Source of the DNA: Gammaproteobacteria bacterium
GTDB lineage: Bacteria > Pseudomonadota > Gammaproteobacteria > Pseudomonadales > Azotimanducaceae
Reading direction: 5' to 3'
DNA length: 41,638 nucleotides
Assembly (NCBI GenBank): GCA_009846005.1
Contig: VXYL01000005.1
Coordinates: 13,688 to 55,325 of the forward strand
In this document: piece by piece, positions 1-8,900 of the stretch
Layout of the letters: every line of letters begins with the position of its first letter
Position numbering within the stretch: the first letter of the stretch is position 1
Program-made: the position numbers and the translations under genes
Notes under the pieces: model-generated
The model's database searches: none
Told to the model about the DNA's origin: nothing
The model's input: the letters and a program-made list of their open reading frames with translations, nothing else

Positions 1-31
1 TCAAGATGCGATGCCGTATTGTCACCATCAC
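1..31 (-). CDS. Start of a further minus-strand gene, cut by the window edge
   Basis: Ten nucleotides after the stop of the membrane protein gene, an open frame begins with GTG at 31 followed directly by ATG at 28 and runs off the window (MVTIRHRIL...). An AGG sits a few bases upstream as a possible ribosome binding site. The close spacing suggests a continuation of the operon that starts at 3110. Only about nine codons are visible, so neither product nor reality can be confirmed. Confidence 0.3.
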   Translation of the reverse strand, partial: MMVTIRHRIL

Positions 32-40
32 TCGTCTTGC

Positions 41-1582
41 CTAAGTGCCGCCGCTAGAGTTGGTCGTCGTGGGTGCGGAATCGGATCCCGCGAGGTCGCG
101 AGCACGCTCCGCGAGGAAATAGTCCCGGACCGTATCCTGCATCCACGGCGCGAGGGCCAAATGGGGCAGGTAGCCGATGGACTCTTGCCGGCTGCCACGG
201 TTCGTGGCGTCGGCTGCAAGCGATGTCTTGGGTTCGGGATCGGCGCGTTCGCGCTCGACCTTGATGCGTCCCGGGTTGGACTTGCCGCGTAGATGATCGG
301 GCATCGGCACGCCGAGCAGCATGGCCGCCACGCCCCGGGTTTTCTTCAAGCCGCTCGGACCGCCGCGACCGTTCGCCTGGTCGTTCTCCTGGTCGCTCAA
401 GCCAGACGGGCTCAGCGAGCGGTCGACCGCCGCCTTGCGGTTGTTCAGCATGGGTTTGCTCGTCGATGCGCCTTTCTGCTCTTCGTCCTCTTCTTCCTCG
501 GCGTCGTCGGTGGCATCTCCTTCGGCCTCGTCGTTGCGCGCCTTGTCGTCTGCGGGCGGTTGGTCGGATGACGAGGTGCGGCTGCCGGAACTGCGTCCCG
601 TCCCGCCGCTCACGCCCTTGGATGTCTCCGGCTCTTCTTCCTTGGCCTCTTCGGGACGGCTCGGGTTTTCGCGGCGGGGCTTGGCGGGCCGCTCGCGCGG
701 CTCTTCCTTTTTCGACGATCCCTCGCCCGAGGCGCCTGCGGCGGCCTTGCCGGCCTGGCGTGCCAACGACGCGGCCGTGCTGCTCTTGGCGAACGACGAG
801 CGTGTATCGCCGGTACCGGTCTGCGACCGCGCCGCGCGATCGCGTTCGCCTTCGGAACCCGGTTCGCTCAGGGCAGCCATGCGCCGGCCGTCCAGGCTGC
901 GCCGGGAGGATTCCTTGGGGATCGGCGGCTCGGATTCTTCCTCTGCGACGGTCTCCGCTAAGGCGAGGAGTTCGGTCGGGGGCTCGTCGACTAGCGCGAC
1001 GGGGGTGTCGAGGGCCAACGATGGCGCTTCGCCGAGCAGCAGGGCGGCCCCGAGGAGGAGTGCCGAAACGGCTCCTAGGGGCCAGCGGCGGGCTTTGAGC
1101 ACAGGCGGAGGTGTCCGCACTCTAGGCAATTCGGCTGCTAGCGCTTGACGAGCGAACGGCCCCGCGTCCTCGACCGCGGCGTGTTCGAACGGACCGACCG
1201 GACCCCGGGACAGAAACTCGTCGGCCGCCTGCAGGCGTCCTCGGAGGTCCAGGAGCTTGTCGAACAGGGCAAGACAAACGCGGCGGTCGGTCTTCTCGCG
1301 TAGAACGACGACGAGTGCGTAGACCGCGACGATGGCGAACGGTGCGACGAGGGCAAGTACCACGGTGGTGACAGTCGAAAACGGCCACAGCGAGGGGCCG
1401 ACCAGGCCGATCAGGTTGCCGATCAGCGCAAGGCACGGAACGACCAGCGCGGCGGGAAACAGGTGGGCAAACGCCTTGCCGAACGCCTCCTTCGCGGCCC
1501 AGGCACGCAGTTGGCGCCGGCCCCGGACCACGATCCGCTCAAGGTCGCCCGCAGGACCCTCATGGTCGCCGGCTTCAACCAT
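41..1582 (-). CDS. Membrane protein with long disordered C-terminal tail (DUF4175-like organisation)
   Basis: A 513-residue protein. Hydrophobic segments lie at about 41-62 and 70-93 (a hairpin), and a third at about 168-184. Between them is a soluble stretch with a 'LFDKLLDLRGRLQAADEFL' type sequence. After residue 190 the chain is almost entirely low complexity, rich in E, R, S, D, K and P, and ends in a short more ordered segment near 'YLPHLALAPWM'. The N-terminal organisation resembles membrane proteins found in MoxR-ATPase/DUF58 gene clusters, but this is a resemblance only. Its ATG lies inside the 3' end of the upstream gene (8-base overlap), implying translational coupling to the secreted TPR protein. 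The disordered tail could be a periplasmic tether or an interaction platform. Function unknown; high confidence that it is a gene because of the coupling and the membrane segments. Confidence 0.8.
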   Translation of the reverse strand: MVEAGDHEGPAGDLERIVVRGRRQLRAWAAKEAFGKAFAHLFPAALVVPCLALIGNLIGLVGPSLWPFSTVTTVVLALVAPFAIVAVYALVVVLREKTDRRVCLALFDKLLDLRGRLQAADEFLSRGPVGPFEHAAVEDAGPFARQALAAELPRVRTPPPVLKARRWPLGAVSALLLGAALLLGEAPSLALDTPVALVDEPPTELLALAETVAEEESEPPIPKESSRRSLDGRRMAALSEPGSEGERDRAARSQTGTGDTRSSFAKSSTAASLARQAGKAAAGASGEGSSKKEEPRERPAKPRRENPSRPEEAKEEEPETSKGVSGGTGRSSGSRTSSSDQPPADDKARNDEAEGDATDDAEEEEDEEQKGASTSKPMLNNRKAAVDRSLSPSGLSDQENDQANGRGGPSGLKKTRGVAAMLLGVPMPDHLRGKSNPGRIKVERERADPEPKTSLAADATNRGSRQESIGYLPHLALAPWMQDTVRDYFLAERARDLAGSDSAPTTTNSSGGT

Positions 1583-3110
1583 TCGACGACTCCTCCTTGA
1601 GTAACTTATCGTCCGGATCGAGCAAAGGCCTCAGCCGAGCAAGGGCTTCGCGCGCACTCTCCTTCATGGGCGGCGGCGTCGGTGTCAAGTCCGCAGCCGC
1701 GCGCTTGTAGCTCGAATAGGCCCGTCGATGGCGGCCCAGGGCCTCGTAGGCGCGACCGAGTTCGTGACGGACCACGCCGTCCAGGCGCGGGTCGCCGTAG
1801 AACGCCGCCGACAGGAACGTCTTCCAGGCATCGTGGGCGTTGCCGGCGTGCAGGTAGCGGTCGCCGAGCATCAGTTGGATGTTCTGGCGCAGCGACGGCC
1901 GGTCGGACCGGCCGATGTATTCGAGCGCTTCTTCGCATAGCGCAATGACGAGGCTCGAGCGCTCGTCCTTCGATTCCGAGTTGAAGAGCGGGAAGACGAA
2001 TCCTGACACGTAGTGCGTCTTGCGCCGTTCGGGAGTCACGCTCAACCCCGTCGCGACGGCCTCCATTTGCGCGTCGTCCGGCAGGCCGGATCGCAGGCCG
2101 ATGTCGAACCACCGTCCGGCCGCCTCTTCGATGTTGCGGTCCTCCGGCCAAGTCTCGGTGTAGGCCTTGAGCGCGGGGATGTCTTCGGCCGCCGCCGCCG
2201 CGTAGAAAGCTGCATCCGCTTCGGAGTAGTTGCTGTCCTTTTGCGGAGTCAGTGCGAGGTATCCCGCGTTCGGGTTGATCTCCAAGCGATATCCGGACCA
2301 TAGCCCCAGTCCGGAACGCAGTAGCCATTCCACGTCGAGGTTTTCCGGGGGATCGTCAAAGGGCTGGGGAAACAACGCCACCATGCCTGACAGGCCGAGG
2401 GCGGGCGGCGCGCCGAAGGCTATGTCGTCGGCATCCCCTGCCGGCTTGCCAAGGCGTTCTGCGATCGGCTGATTGAGGTAGGTGTGGTAGCCCGCCGTGC
2501 CGAACGTCATCGAGGCTCTCGTGGCACCGTAGGACACGGGCACGTGGACCTGGTTGTCGATCACGCGCACGCCCTGGATGACGACGGCGGCATCCTGCTC
2601 GACCTGCTGCACGTCCGCTTCGGCGGCCGGCTTGAGCGACAGTTCTTCGGCCTCGAAGTCCAGGCCCAGTGCGAACGCCTGCATCACGGGAAAGCCCATG
2701 ACTGCCGACACGTCGACGTTTTCTAGTTCGTTCGAATACCGTGCCGTGTAATCGAAAAGAAATCCCGGTTCCAGGGAAAGCTGGTCGCGGTGCACCTCGA
2801 GCCGGAAACCGTCACCGAGGATCTTGAGGGTCTGTTCGTTGTCGCCGAACGCCAACGATCCCAGGACGTTCTCGTTCATCGCAAACGCCTCGGTCGCGGC
2901 GTAGTCGACGATGACGTGGGTCTCCTTCTCGAACGCCTCCGTCTGCAGCAGCACGCGGATCAAGACCCGATCGCCGAGCATCTTGGCCTCGATCCGCCCG
3001 CCGGCGCCTTGCGCGCTGGCGACCGCGGCCCACAGCAACGTCAGCACTGCCGACATCAGGCAGACGACTTGCGCAACCTTTCGATTCGTGGGTAGACGTA
3101 CCAAGCTCAA
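1575..3110 (-). CDS. Secreted protein with degenerate aspartyl-protease-like region and C-terminal TPR-like helices
   Basis: A 511-residue protein starting at TTG 3110, supported by AGGCGG a few bases upstream; no ATG is better placed. Residues 1-34 are a Sec signal peptide ending in ASA-QG. Residues about 35-310 are beta-rich and contain 'HVIVDYAATEAF' and 'VSYGATRASMTFGTAG', spaced like the two halves of a retropepsin-like fold, but without clear DTG/DSG catalytic triplets, so activity is doubtful. The C-terminal 200 residues are helical, with 'LGDRYLHAGNAHDAWKTFLSAAFYGDP' and 'LGRAYEALGRHRRAYSSYKRAA' typical of TPR units. It overlaps the downstream membrane-protein gene and carries the shared 17-bp motif 45 nt upstream. 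A periplasmic scaffold or peptide-handling role is possible; the protein family was not recognised with certainty. Confidence 0.8.
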   Translation of the reverse strand: MSLVRLPTNRKVAQVVCLMSAVLTLLWAAVASAQGAGGRIEAKMLGDRVLIRVLLQTEAFEKETHVIVDYAATEAFAMNENVLGSLAFGDNEQTLKILGDGFRLEVHRDQLSLEPGFLFDYTARYSNELENVDVSAVMGFPVMQAFALGLDFEAEELSLKPAAEADVQQVEQDAAVVIQGVRVIDNQVHVPVSYGATRASMTFGTAGYHTYLNQPIAERLGKPAGDADDIAFGAPPALGLSGMVALFPQPFDDPPENLDVEWLLRSGLGLWSGYRLEINPNAGYLALTPQKDSNYSEADAAFYAAAAAEDIPALKAYTETWPEDRNIEEAAGRWFDIGLRSGLPDDAQMEAVATGLSVTPERRKTHYVSGFVFPLFNSESKDERSSLVIALCEEALEYIGRSDRPSLRQNIQLMLGDRYLHAGNAHDAWKTFLSAAFYGDPRLDGVVRHELGRAYEALGRHRRAYSSYKRAAADLTPTPPPMKESAREALARLRPLLDPDDKLLKEESSNG

Positions 3111-3155
3111 ACACCGCCTAGCGATTGGCTACTCCTTCAAGCTTCGCACAGAGCA

Positions 3156-3172
3156 CCTTACGGAAACCTTAC
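3156..3172 (-). promoter_or_regulatory. Direct-repeat motif GTAAGG-N5-GTAAGG, copy A
   Basis: Minus-strand sequence GTAAGGTTTCCGTAAGG, two identical hexamers 11 bp apart (one helical turn), lying 45 nt upstream of the TTG start at 3110. Close copies at 4638-4654 and 9039-9055 sit at almost the same distance from two other starts in this cluster. It could be an activator site or an alternative-sigma promoter element. I did not recognise it as a known site. Confidence 0.6.
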
Positions 3173-3210
3173 ACCGTTCAACAAGGGGACCAATGTGCTG
3201 CCCGGATTGC

Positions 3211-3312
3211 CGTGGGGGCGAGCCTCATGCGCCCGCTAGGGCGCGCGGTCGCCCGCCCGTATCGATCATCGCGACTGGCACGGGACGGGACAAGCCCGTC
3301 CCCTACGGTTCG
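3211..3312. repeat. REP/MITE-like palindromic repeat, copy 1
   Basis: Begins CGTGGGGGCGA and ends CCCCTACGGTTC, so its ends are an imperfect inverted repeat (GTGGGGG/CCCCTAC). It contains a left palindrome with GGGCGCGCGGTCGCCC and a right hairpin GGGACGGG-ACAAG-CCCGTCCC. A second copy follows 20 bp later in the same orientation. It lies in the 460-bp gene-free gap 3111-3570, in which I see nothing else apart from the regulatory motif near 3160 and a hairpin at 3549. Confidence 0.65.
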
Positions 3313-3331
3313 TTCCGTCAGACCGTGGTCT

Positions 3332-3444
3332 CGTAGGGGCGACCCTCACGCGCCCGCCAGGGCGCGCGGTCGCCCGGCATGTGTTCGCCCACCCGGATCG
3401 ATCAATGCGACTGGCGGGACGGGACAAGCTCGTCCCTTCGGTTC
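3332..3444. repeat. REP/MITE-like palindromic repeat, copy 2
   Basis: Begins CGTAGGGGCGACC and repeats the order of copy 1: GGGCGCGCGGTCGCCC, ATCGATCA, GCGACTGGC, then GGGACGGGACAAG-C-TCGTCCC and CGGTTC. The right terminus has decayed (CCCTTCGG instead of CCCCTACGG). A related element with intact GTAGGGG/CCCCTAC ends occurs at 34207-34348. Confidence 0.65.
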
Positions 3445-3548
3445 TTGTTGCTACCCTTGTCGTGGCAACGGCCCGTAAAGTTTGCGACGACGGTCAAGAT
3501 GCGGCGAATCTTGCGCGAACGCATGCGAGGGCGCCCCTTCGGCGCGAT

Positions 3549-3571
3549 GCCTCGCCGCTACACGGCGAGGC
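3549..3571 (-). terminator. Perfect 9-bp hairpin at the end of the TlpA-like gene
   Basis: GCCTCGCCG, a five-base loop CTACA, then CGGCGAGGC form a perfect stem that begins at the stop codon of the minus-strand gene ending at 3571. There is no T-run after it on the minus strand, so it may be an incomplete intrinsic terminator or an mRNA 3'-end stabiliser. Confidence 0.4.
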
Positions 3572-4593
3572 TATAGCGGGAGAAGCTCGGCCAGCTTCGT
3601 CTCCAGGGACTCGCCCCGCAGGTGCCTCGCGACGCGCTTGCCGTCGCTGGTGATGAGGTAGTTGGCTGGAATCGCATTCACCCGATAGAGCTTTGCGATG
3701 GTGCTGTCGAACGCTTCGCCGTCGCAGACGTTCACCCAGGGGATGTCGTACTCGTCGACGGACGCGGTTTCCCAAGCCGCCGGATCCTCGTCCAGGTTGA
3801 CGGACAGGATCTCGAAGCCCTTGTCGCGGTACTTCTCGTAGGCGTCCTTCAGGTAGGGGATTTCGGCGATGCACGGCCCGCACCAGGAGGCCCAGAACTC
3901 GACCAGTGTGTATTGGTTATCCTTCAAGACGTCCTCAAGACGAACCTCCTCGCCGTCGAGCGTTAGCGCCGAGAAGTACTTCATCGTCTTGGCGATCTGC
4001 TCGGTCCGGTGGTCGCGCAGGGCGGTCATCAGATCGACAGCCCGGTAGTTGCCGAGTTCGCCGCTCAGTTCGACGAATGCCGTGTTCTGCTCGTCGTCGT
4101 CGCCTTCGAGCCAGGCGGCCTGCAGGGCCAGCACGCGGGCCGTCGGGTCGCCGTGACTCAGGTAGATCGCCTTGAGCCGTTCGTCGATCACCGAATCGGA
4201 AGTCGTGGCCGTCGTCGCGGGAAATATCAGCTCGTTGTAGGTGCCGCCGGAAAACCGCAGGTCGCCGTCCGACTCACTTGCCGCCACAATGTGCTGCGCG
4301 CCGGGCTCGACGACGCCCCTTGCGAACGATTCGTCCTCGCTATCCACCAGGCGGACGTGCGCTACGAACGGATCTTCGATGTCGGTCCGGATCGTAGCGG
4401 TGCCGTTCTCGATGAACGCCAGGTCCAGCACCTCGAAGTCGCCCTCGATGCGGGGATCGGGGTAGCCCAATTCGAGCAACTCGCCGTCGTGTTGGTCCAA
4501 ACCCGTTGCCGTTACGGTCGTCTCGGCCGCTTGCACGCTTCCGACTAGGCACGCCAAGGCGCCCAGCAGCACAGTGAATCTAGTCTTTCCCAT
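3571..4593 (-). CDS. Periplasmic TlpA-family thioredoxin-like protein with DUF4369-like N-terminal domain
   Basis: A 340-residue protein. Residues 1-22 form a Sec signal peptide (VQA-AE). Residues about 25-125 are a beta-rich region with 'FARGVVEPGAQHIV', matching the DUF4369 type that precedes TlpA domains in many Bacteroidota proteins. A helical linker (about 130-205) leads to the thioredoxin fold: 'WASWCGPC' puts the redox pair at C238/C241, and 'AIPANYL' puts the cis-proline at P309. By family knowledge it should reduce or exchange disulfides in the periplasm, perhaps of secreted or TonB-linked partners. The neighbour upstream (4790-5893) is a paralogue, so this is a tandem duplication. 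It has its own copy of the shared 17-bp motif 44 nt before the ATG and can therefore be expressed separately from the receptor upstream. Confidence 0.9.
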   Translation of the reverse strand: MGKTRFTVLLGALACLVGSVQAAETTVTATGLDQHDGELLELGYPDPRIEGDFEVLDLAFIENGTATIRTDIEDPFVAHVRLVDSEDESFARGVVEPGAQHIVAASESDGDLRFSGGTYNELIFPATTATTSDSVIDERLKAIYLSHGDPTARVLALQAAWLEGDDDEQNTAFVELSGELGNYRAVDLMTALRDHRTEQIAKTMKYFSALTLDGEEVRLEDVLKDNQYTLVEFWASWCGPCIAEIPYLKDAYEKYRDKGFEILSVNLDEDPAAWETASVDEYDIPWVNVCDGEAFDSTIAKLYRVNAIPANYLITSDGKRVARHLRGESLETKLAELLPL

Positions 4594-4637
4594 GATTCCT
4601 ACCTAGTGTCAGGGGTATCCCCAATTGTCGCGATGGT

Positions 4638-4654
4638 CCTTACGGTAACCTGAC
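4638..4654 (-). promoter_or_regulatory. Direct-repeat motif, copy B
   Basis: Minus-strand GTCAGGTTACCGTAAGG, 15 of 17 positions as in copy A, placed 44 nt upstream of the ATG at 4593 in the 79-bp gap between the two TlpA-like genes. Its presence inside the gap argues for a separate promoter for the second thioredoxin-like gene. Confidence 0.55.
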
Positions 4655-4672
4655 TAAGAACTCAATCGCGGT

Positions 4673-4789
4673 CTATTCGCCGTACAACTCCGCCAGCTTT
4701 TCGTCCAGTTTCCGCTGGCGCAGGTGCGTGCCGACGATTTCGCCGCTGCCGCCCCTGGCCAGGTAGTTTGCCGGAATGCCCATCACGCC
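4673..4789 (-). pseudogene. In-frame C-terminal remainder of the second TlpA-like protein, beyond a TAA codon
   Basis: Directly after the TAA at 4790-4792 the same frame continues for 38 sense codons (GVMGIPANYLARGGSG... to ...KLAELYGE) and ends with TAG at 4673. It aligns with the end of the neighbouring paralogue (IPANYL, LRG/LRQ, KLAELL/KLAELY). The paralogue has Tyr (AKLYRVN) where this gene has the stop. The segment holds the conserved cis-proline loop and the last strands and helix of the thioredoxin fold. It has not drifted visibly, so the stop is recent, suppressed, or a sequencing error. Confidence 0.7.
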
Positions 4790-5893
4790 TTAGAGCTTCG
4801 CCGACTCGCTCTCGAAGCCCTCATGATCGCCCACGTCGATCCAGGGGATCTCCTCTTCCATCGAAGCCTCCTGCCAATCCTCGTGTTCCTCGTCGAGCGA
4901 CACGGAAACGATCTCGAAGCCCTGGCCGCGGTATTTCTCGTAGGCCTCCTTCATGTGCGGAATCTCGGCCCTGCAGGGTCCGCACCAGGAGGCCCAGAAC
5001 TCGACGAGCACGTATTCGTTGTCATCCAGGACTTCCATCAGGCGGAAGGGCTCTCCGTCCAGCGAAACGGCCCCGAAGTCCCTGATCGCCGTGCCTATGG
5101 CGATGGAGCTGGCGGTCAGGTACCGCTCATAGCTGTCCCTGATCCGGTCGGCCGCATTCGCCACGACCGGATTCCCGGGAAGTTCCTGCTGCAGCGATTC
5201 GTAGAAGCCAATCTGCTCCAGGTACCCCTTCGAACGGCCCGTTTTCGAATCCTCCGTGAGGTCCCACTTGGCGATCCAGCCCCGGTCGGCGGACAGGGCC
5301 ACGAAGCGCATGACGGGATCCTCATGCGTTGTATAGATATCCCGCAGTATGCGCGACTGGATCAGACTGTGTTTGAGCGCCTTGCGTTTCGACGCGATTG
5401 TCCGTTCACTCCATTCGACACGGCTGGCCTCGCGCTCTTCCTCCGACATCGCCGCCATGGCGTCGAACCTGGCGCGGTTCTCTTCGTCGGCGGCGCGGTA
5501 TTCGGGGTCGTCGCGCCAGGAATCGAAGGCGAGCTGCGTGTACTTGCCGCCCTCGACCTCATTGGAGTCCGCCAGGAAGCGCACCGTGGTCAGGCCCGGC
5601 TCGAGCACGAACTCCGCCCGCCCCAGCGGATAGATGGAATCGGCCGGAAGCACGTCGATCTGAACGATGCGGACATAATCCACAGCACCGCTTAGGGTCC
5701 CGCGCGCATTTCGCAATTCCACGGACGCCAGCTCGCCGTAGTCGTCCTCGCCCGGTATGTAGCCATAGGCGACCGCCTTGGATGCGGGGTCCTCAAGCGC
5801 CGAGGCGTCGATGCGGATCTCGTATTCGTTGCCGGGCGCGCAGGCGCAGGCAACAAACCACACTACGCCGATATAACTTGCAGTGCGGATCAT
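4790..5893 (-). CDS. TlpA-family thioredoxin-like lipoprotein, truncated by an in-frame stop
   Basis: 367 residues as read; 406 positions if the stop is read through. The N-terminus has a hydrophobic segment with FVAC ahead of C16, a plausible lipoprotein signal. Residues about 22-125 are a DUF4369-like beta domain ('AEFVLEPGLTTVRF'), about 130-265 a helical linker, and the thioredoxin domain starts near 272 with 'WASWCGPC' (C304/C307). Translation stops after 'ESESAKL', before the cis-Pro loop, so the truncated product lacks an essential part of the fold. GAGAAG precedes the ATG. It lies 57 bp after the TonB receptor stop, on the same strand, with a hairpin between, and is the tandem paralogue of the gene at 3571-4593. 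By context it served the receptor system; whether it is still functional depends on the stop codon. Confidence 0.8.
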   Translation of the reverse strand: MIRTASYIGVVWFVACACAPGNEYEIRIDASALEDPASKAVAYGYIPGEDDYGELASVELRNARGTLSGAVDYVRIVQIDVLPADSIYPLGRAEFVLEPGLTTVRFLADSNEVEGGKYTQLAFDSWRDDPEYRAADEENRARFDAMAAMSEEEREASRVEWSERTIASKRKALKHSLIQSRILRDIYTTHEDPVMRFVALSADRGWIAKWDLTEDSKTGRSKGYLEQIGFYESLQQELPGNPVVANAADRIRDSYERYLTASSIAIGTAIRDFGAVSLDGEPFRLMEVLDDNEYVLVEFWASWCGPCRAEIPHMKEAYEKYRGQGFEIVSVSLDEEHEDWQEASMEEEIPWIDVGDHEGFESESAKL

Positions 5894-5912
5894 CTTCTTC
5901 TCGCAAACCAGA

Positions 5913-5940
5913 GCCGGCCGCCCTTCCCCGAGCGGCCGGC
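5913..5940 (-). terminator. 9-bp GC-rich hairpin between receptor and TlpA genes
   Basis: GCCGGCCGC, a ten-base loop, then GCGGCCGGC form a perfect inverted repeat just after the receptor stop codon at 5951. No T-run follows. It may reduce transcription into the downstream TlpA-like genes or stabilise the receptor transcript. Confidence 0.35.
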
Positions 5941-5950
5941 ACCGAGGGGG

Positions 5951-8900
5951 CTACAGTCCGAAATCCTTGTGGAGGTCGAGGTACAGGACACGACCGGCGG
6001 CGAACACGCGATTGGCCGCGAAGCCGCTGAAGTTGTCGACGAACGGCGGGTCGGGCTCGAACAGGTTCTGTGCGCCGACAGCCACCCGCAGGCCTTGCAG
6101 CCAGCCGGAGTCGGCCGCTGCCGTCCAGCCGACCTGCACGTCCGTGCGCGTGTACGCGTCGGCATGGGTTTGCGGATTCTGGTTGATCGGCAGACCGTCG
6201 AACCTGCGAAAACGCTCGCCAGGCAGGACAACCGACGCGCTGGAAGGCTCCAGCAATTTAGTCGAGCTGGTGTGGTACGTTTCCGCCGTTACGTTCCAGG
6301 CGCCGTAGTCCCAGGTCAGCCGGAGATTGGATGCCCAGCGGCTGGGACCGCGCTCGGTGTCGGAAATGTCGATTTCGGGAATGAACGACACCAGTTGCCG
6401 CGCGGTCTCCAGCGTGCGCACCGCGTTCAGGTAGATGCCCCAGTCGCCGTAGTCCGTGGAAAAGCGATAGTCCACGCGGAAATCGATGGTCTTCGAGACG
6501 TTGCTCGACAGGTTCAGCTCGCGGCTATCTATGATGATCGTGTCGCTCTCGCCGAGAACGAAGATCTGGGGCAGGCGCTCGTAGTTCGCCACCAGGTCTT
6601 CGTCCGGTATCGAGGACGGCGTGGAGATGAAGTTGTCGTAGGCGAGATCCGACCAGGTGACCGCGATATTCAGCCCCTGCATCCATGCGGGTGCGTACTC
6701 CACCGTCATGGTCGTGGTGGATGCCGTCTGCGGCTGCAGCGACGGATTCACGCCCCACAGGGCGATGTACCTCGTGTACGGCTCCACGGGGTTGAGGAAG
6801 AACGGGTTGGAGAACGGATTACGGGTAACATCGAGTATCGTAATGGTGCCGTACAACTGCGAACTCAGCGGCGTCAGGAACGACTCGCCGTTGGTGGCCT
6901 TGAGCGTAAGATTGTCCGCAAGCCGCCAGATCAGGCCGAACGAGGGCGAGGTGTTGTCGAAGGTAACGCTCTGTTCCACGCCGCTGATAAAGCCTTGCGC
7001 GTCGGCCGCGGCTGCCCCGACCAGGTCCGCCAGGTTGATGCCGTCGATCGAACTGATGGCGCTGAAGTTCGAGGCGTTGATGAATCCCGAGCGTTCGTAG
7101 TCCTCCATACGGGCTGCAGCGGTCAGCGTCAGCTCTCGAAACCACGGGCGATCGTTCAGCAACGGGACCGAGATTTCCGCGAACGCCGCATCCACCGATT
7201 CCTTGTTGGGTCCGATCGTGAACGGCTCGCGCACCTGGCCGAACAGCACGACCGGGCTGCCGTCAAAATTGGTGGACACGTACACGCTTTCGGCCTCGCT
7301 CTCGCGAACCTCCAGGCCCACGGCGAGTTGCACGTCGCCGGCGGGCAAGCTGAAGACCGGACCCGAGGCAAACGCCGTGTACTGGAAAGTCTCGTTGACG
7401 GCATCGCTGTCGCTGAGGTCCAGCGGCGCGGTCAACAGCGCGGCGTTGCTCGCAACCGCCGCCGCATCGCCCGAGAACGGATCGAACTGCTCGGCGATCC
7501 TGTTTACCGAAGCGTCGTCGAAAGGGTCGCCCAGATAGTTGCGAGACACAGACTCCTCGCGGCTCAGGCTGCCGCTCACGTCGTAGGTCCAGCCATCAAG
7601 CGGCAGGTTGCCGTCCATGCCCAGGTTGACGAACGTGTTCTCGAGTTCGCTCGCGATCGGCAGCGCTTGCGCCGCGATCAGCGCCGACTCGGCCAGCATG
7701 TCATACCCCACCAGCACCTCCTGGCCGTAGGGGTTATTCGGGTTGGTGGCAGTCAGTAACAGGTAATTGGTTGCACCGTTGAGCCGTTGCGAGCCGCCGC
7801 CGGCGCGCGGAACCAGAAGGCTGCCCTGCCAGCCGCGCGGGTTGGTGCCGTTGAAGCTAACGGTATTGAATCCGAGGTGGTTGTCGTCCTGCTGATTGTC
7901 GTATCCGAACTCGACACTCAGCGTTTGCGACTCGCGGAAGCGCTGCTCACCGTTGAAACGGAACGAGTGGCGCTGCACTTTCGGGCCCAGGTCCTCCTCG
8001 TTGTAAACCGATGGCACGCTGGGGTCCCGTGGACCGAGTATGTCGCCCGTTGCCGGATCGCGCGGCAGGAACGGGTTCGGACCGTCGAGCGGCTCCCCGG
8101 CATACCGGGTGGTGCCCCACGGGCGTACTATCGCGGCCACCGACAGCACGGACCCCTGGCCCGCCGGGCCGATGCCGTAAGCGCGCCGGTTGAGGCCGCC
8201 GACATCCGTGAAATCACCGACGCCATCCGGGCCCGAGCGGATCAGCTTGTTCGGATTGGTCGGCTCGGTCTGCTCGAGATTGACCGAGGTCGTGAGGTAG
8301 CCGCTATCCCAACTGAAGGTATGGCCCAGGTCGAATCGGTCACGACTGGATTCGTTGGTCGCTGTCTCGGTTCGCACACCCAGGCTAAGGCCGTCGTAGT
8401 CTTCACGCAGAATGACGTTCAGCACACCCGCCACGGCATCGGCGCCGTAGATCGCCGAGGCGCCGTCGGTGATGATCTCGATGCGCTCGATCTGCGCCAG
8501 CGGAATCGACGACGTGTCCGTCAAGAGGTCCTGAACGTCCAGCGACGACCGCGCCTTGCGGCGGCCGTTGATCAGCACCAGCGACGATCGGGTGCCGAGT
8601 CCCCGAAGGTTGATGCCGCTGGCGCCCAGCGTCGCGCCGTACGGCACGCGGCTGCTGCCGAACTCGCCCTGGAAGAGCTGGGTCGCTGCGGCGTTCGCCG
8701 ATCCCAGATTCTGCGGCAGGTTGCGCAACACGTCTTCAATGCTCGCATAGCCGCCGCGTTCGATCTGCTCGCTGGTAATCGTGATACGCGGCGACGCCGG
8801 ATCGACGCCCTTCAGACGCGTGCCCGTGACGATCACCACGTCGACGTCGTCATCGTCGGCGGATGTATCGGCGTCCCCTTCCTCGCCTTGCGCCGCCGCC

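Noticed and set aside
3211-3444. Possible CRISPR or tandem array
   Set aside because: Only two imperfect copies of over 100 bp, no spacers of constant size and no cas genes.
5969-7759. A 596-codon open frame antisense to the TonB receptor
   Set aside because: Arg/Val-rich composition, no domain signature, and the opposite strand encodes a clear receptor.
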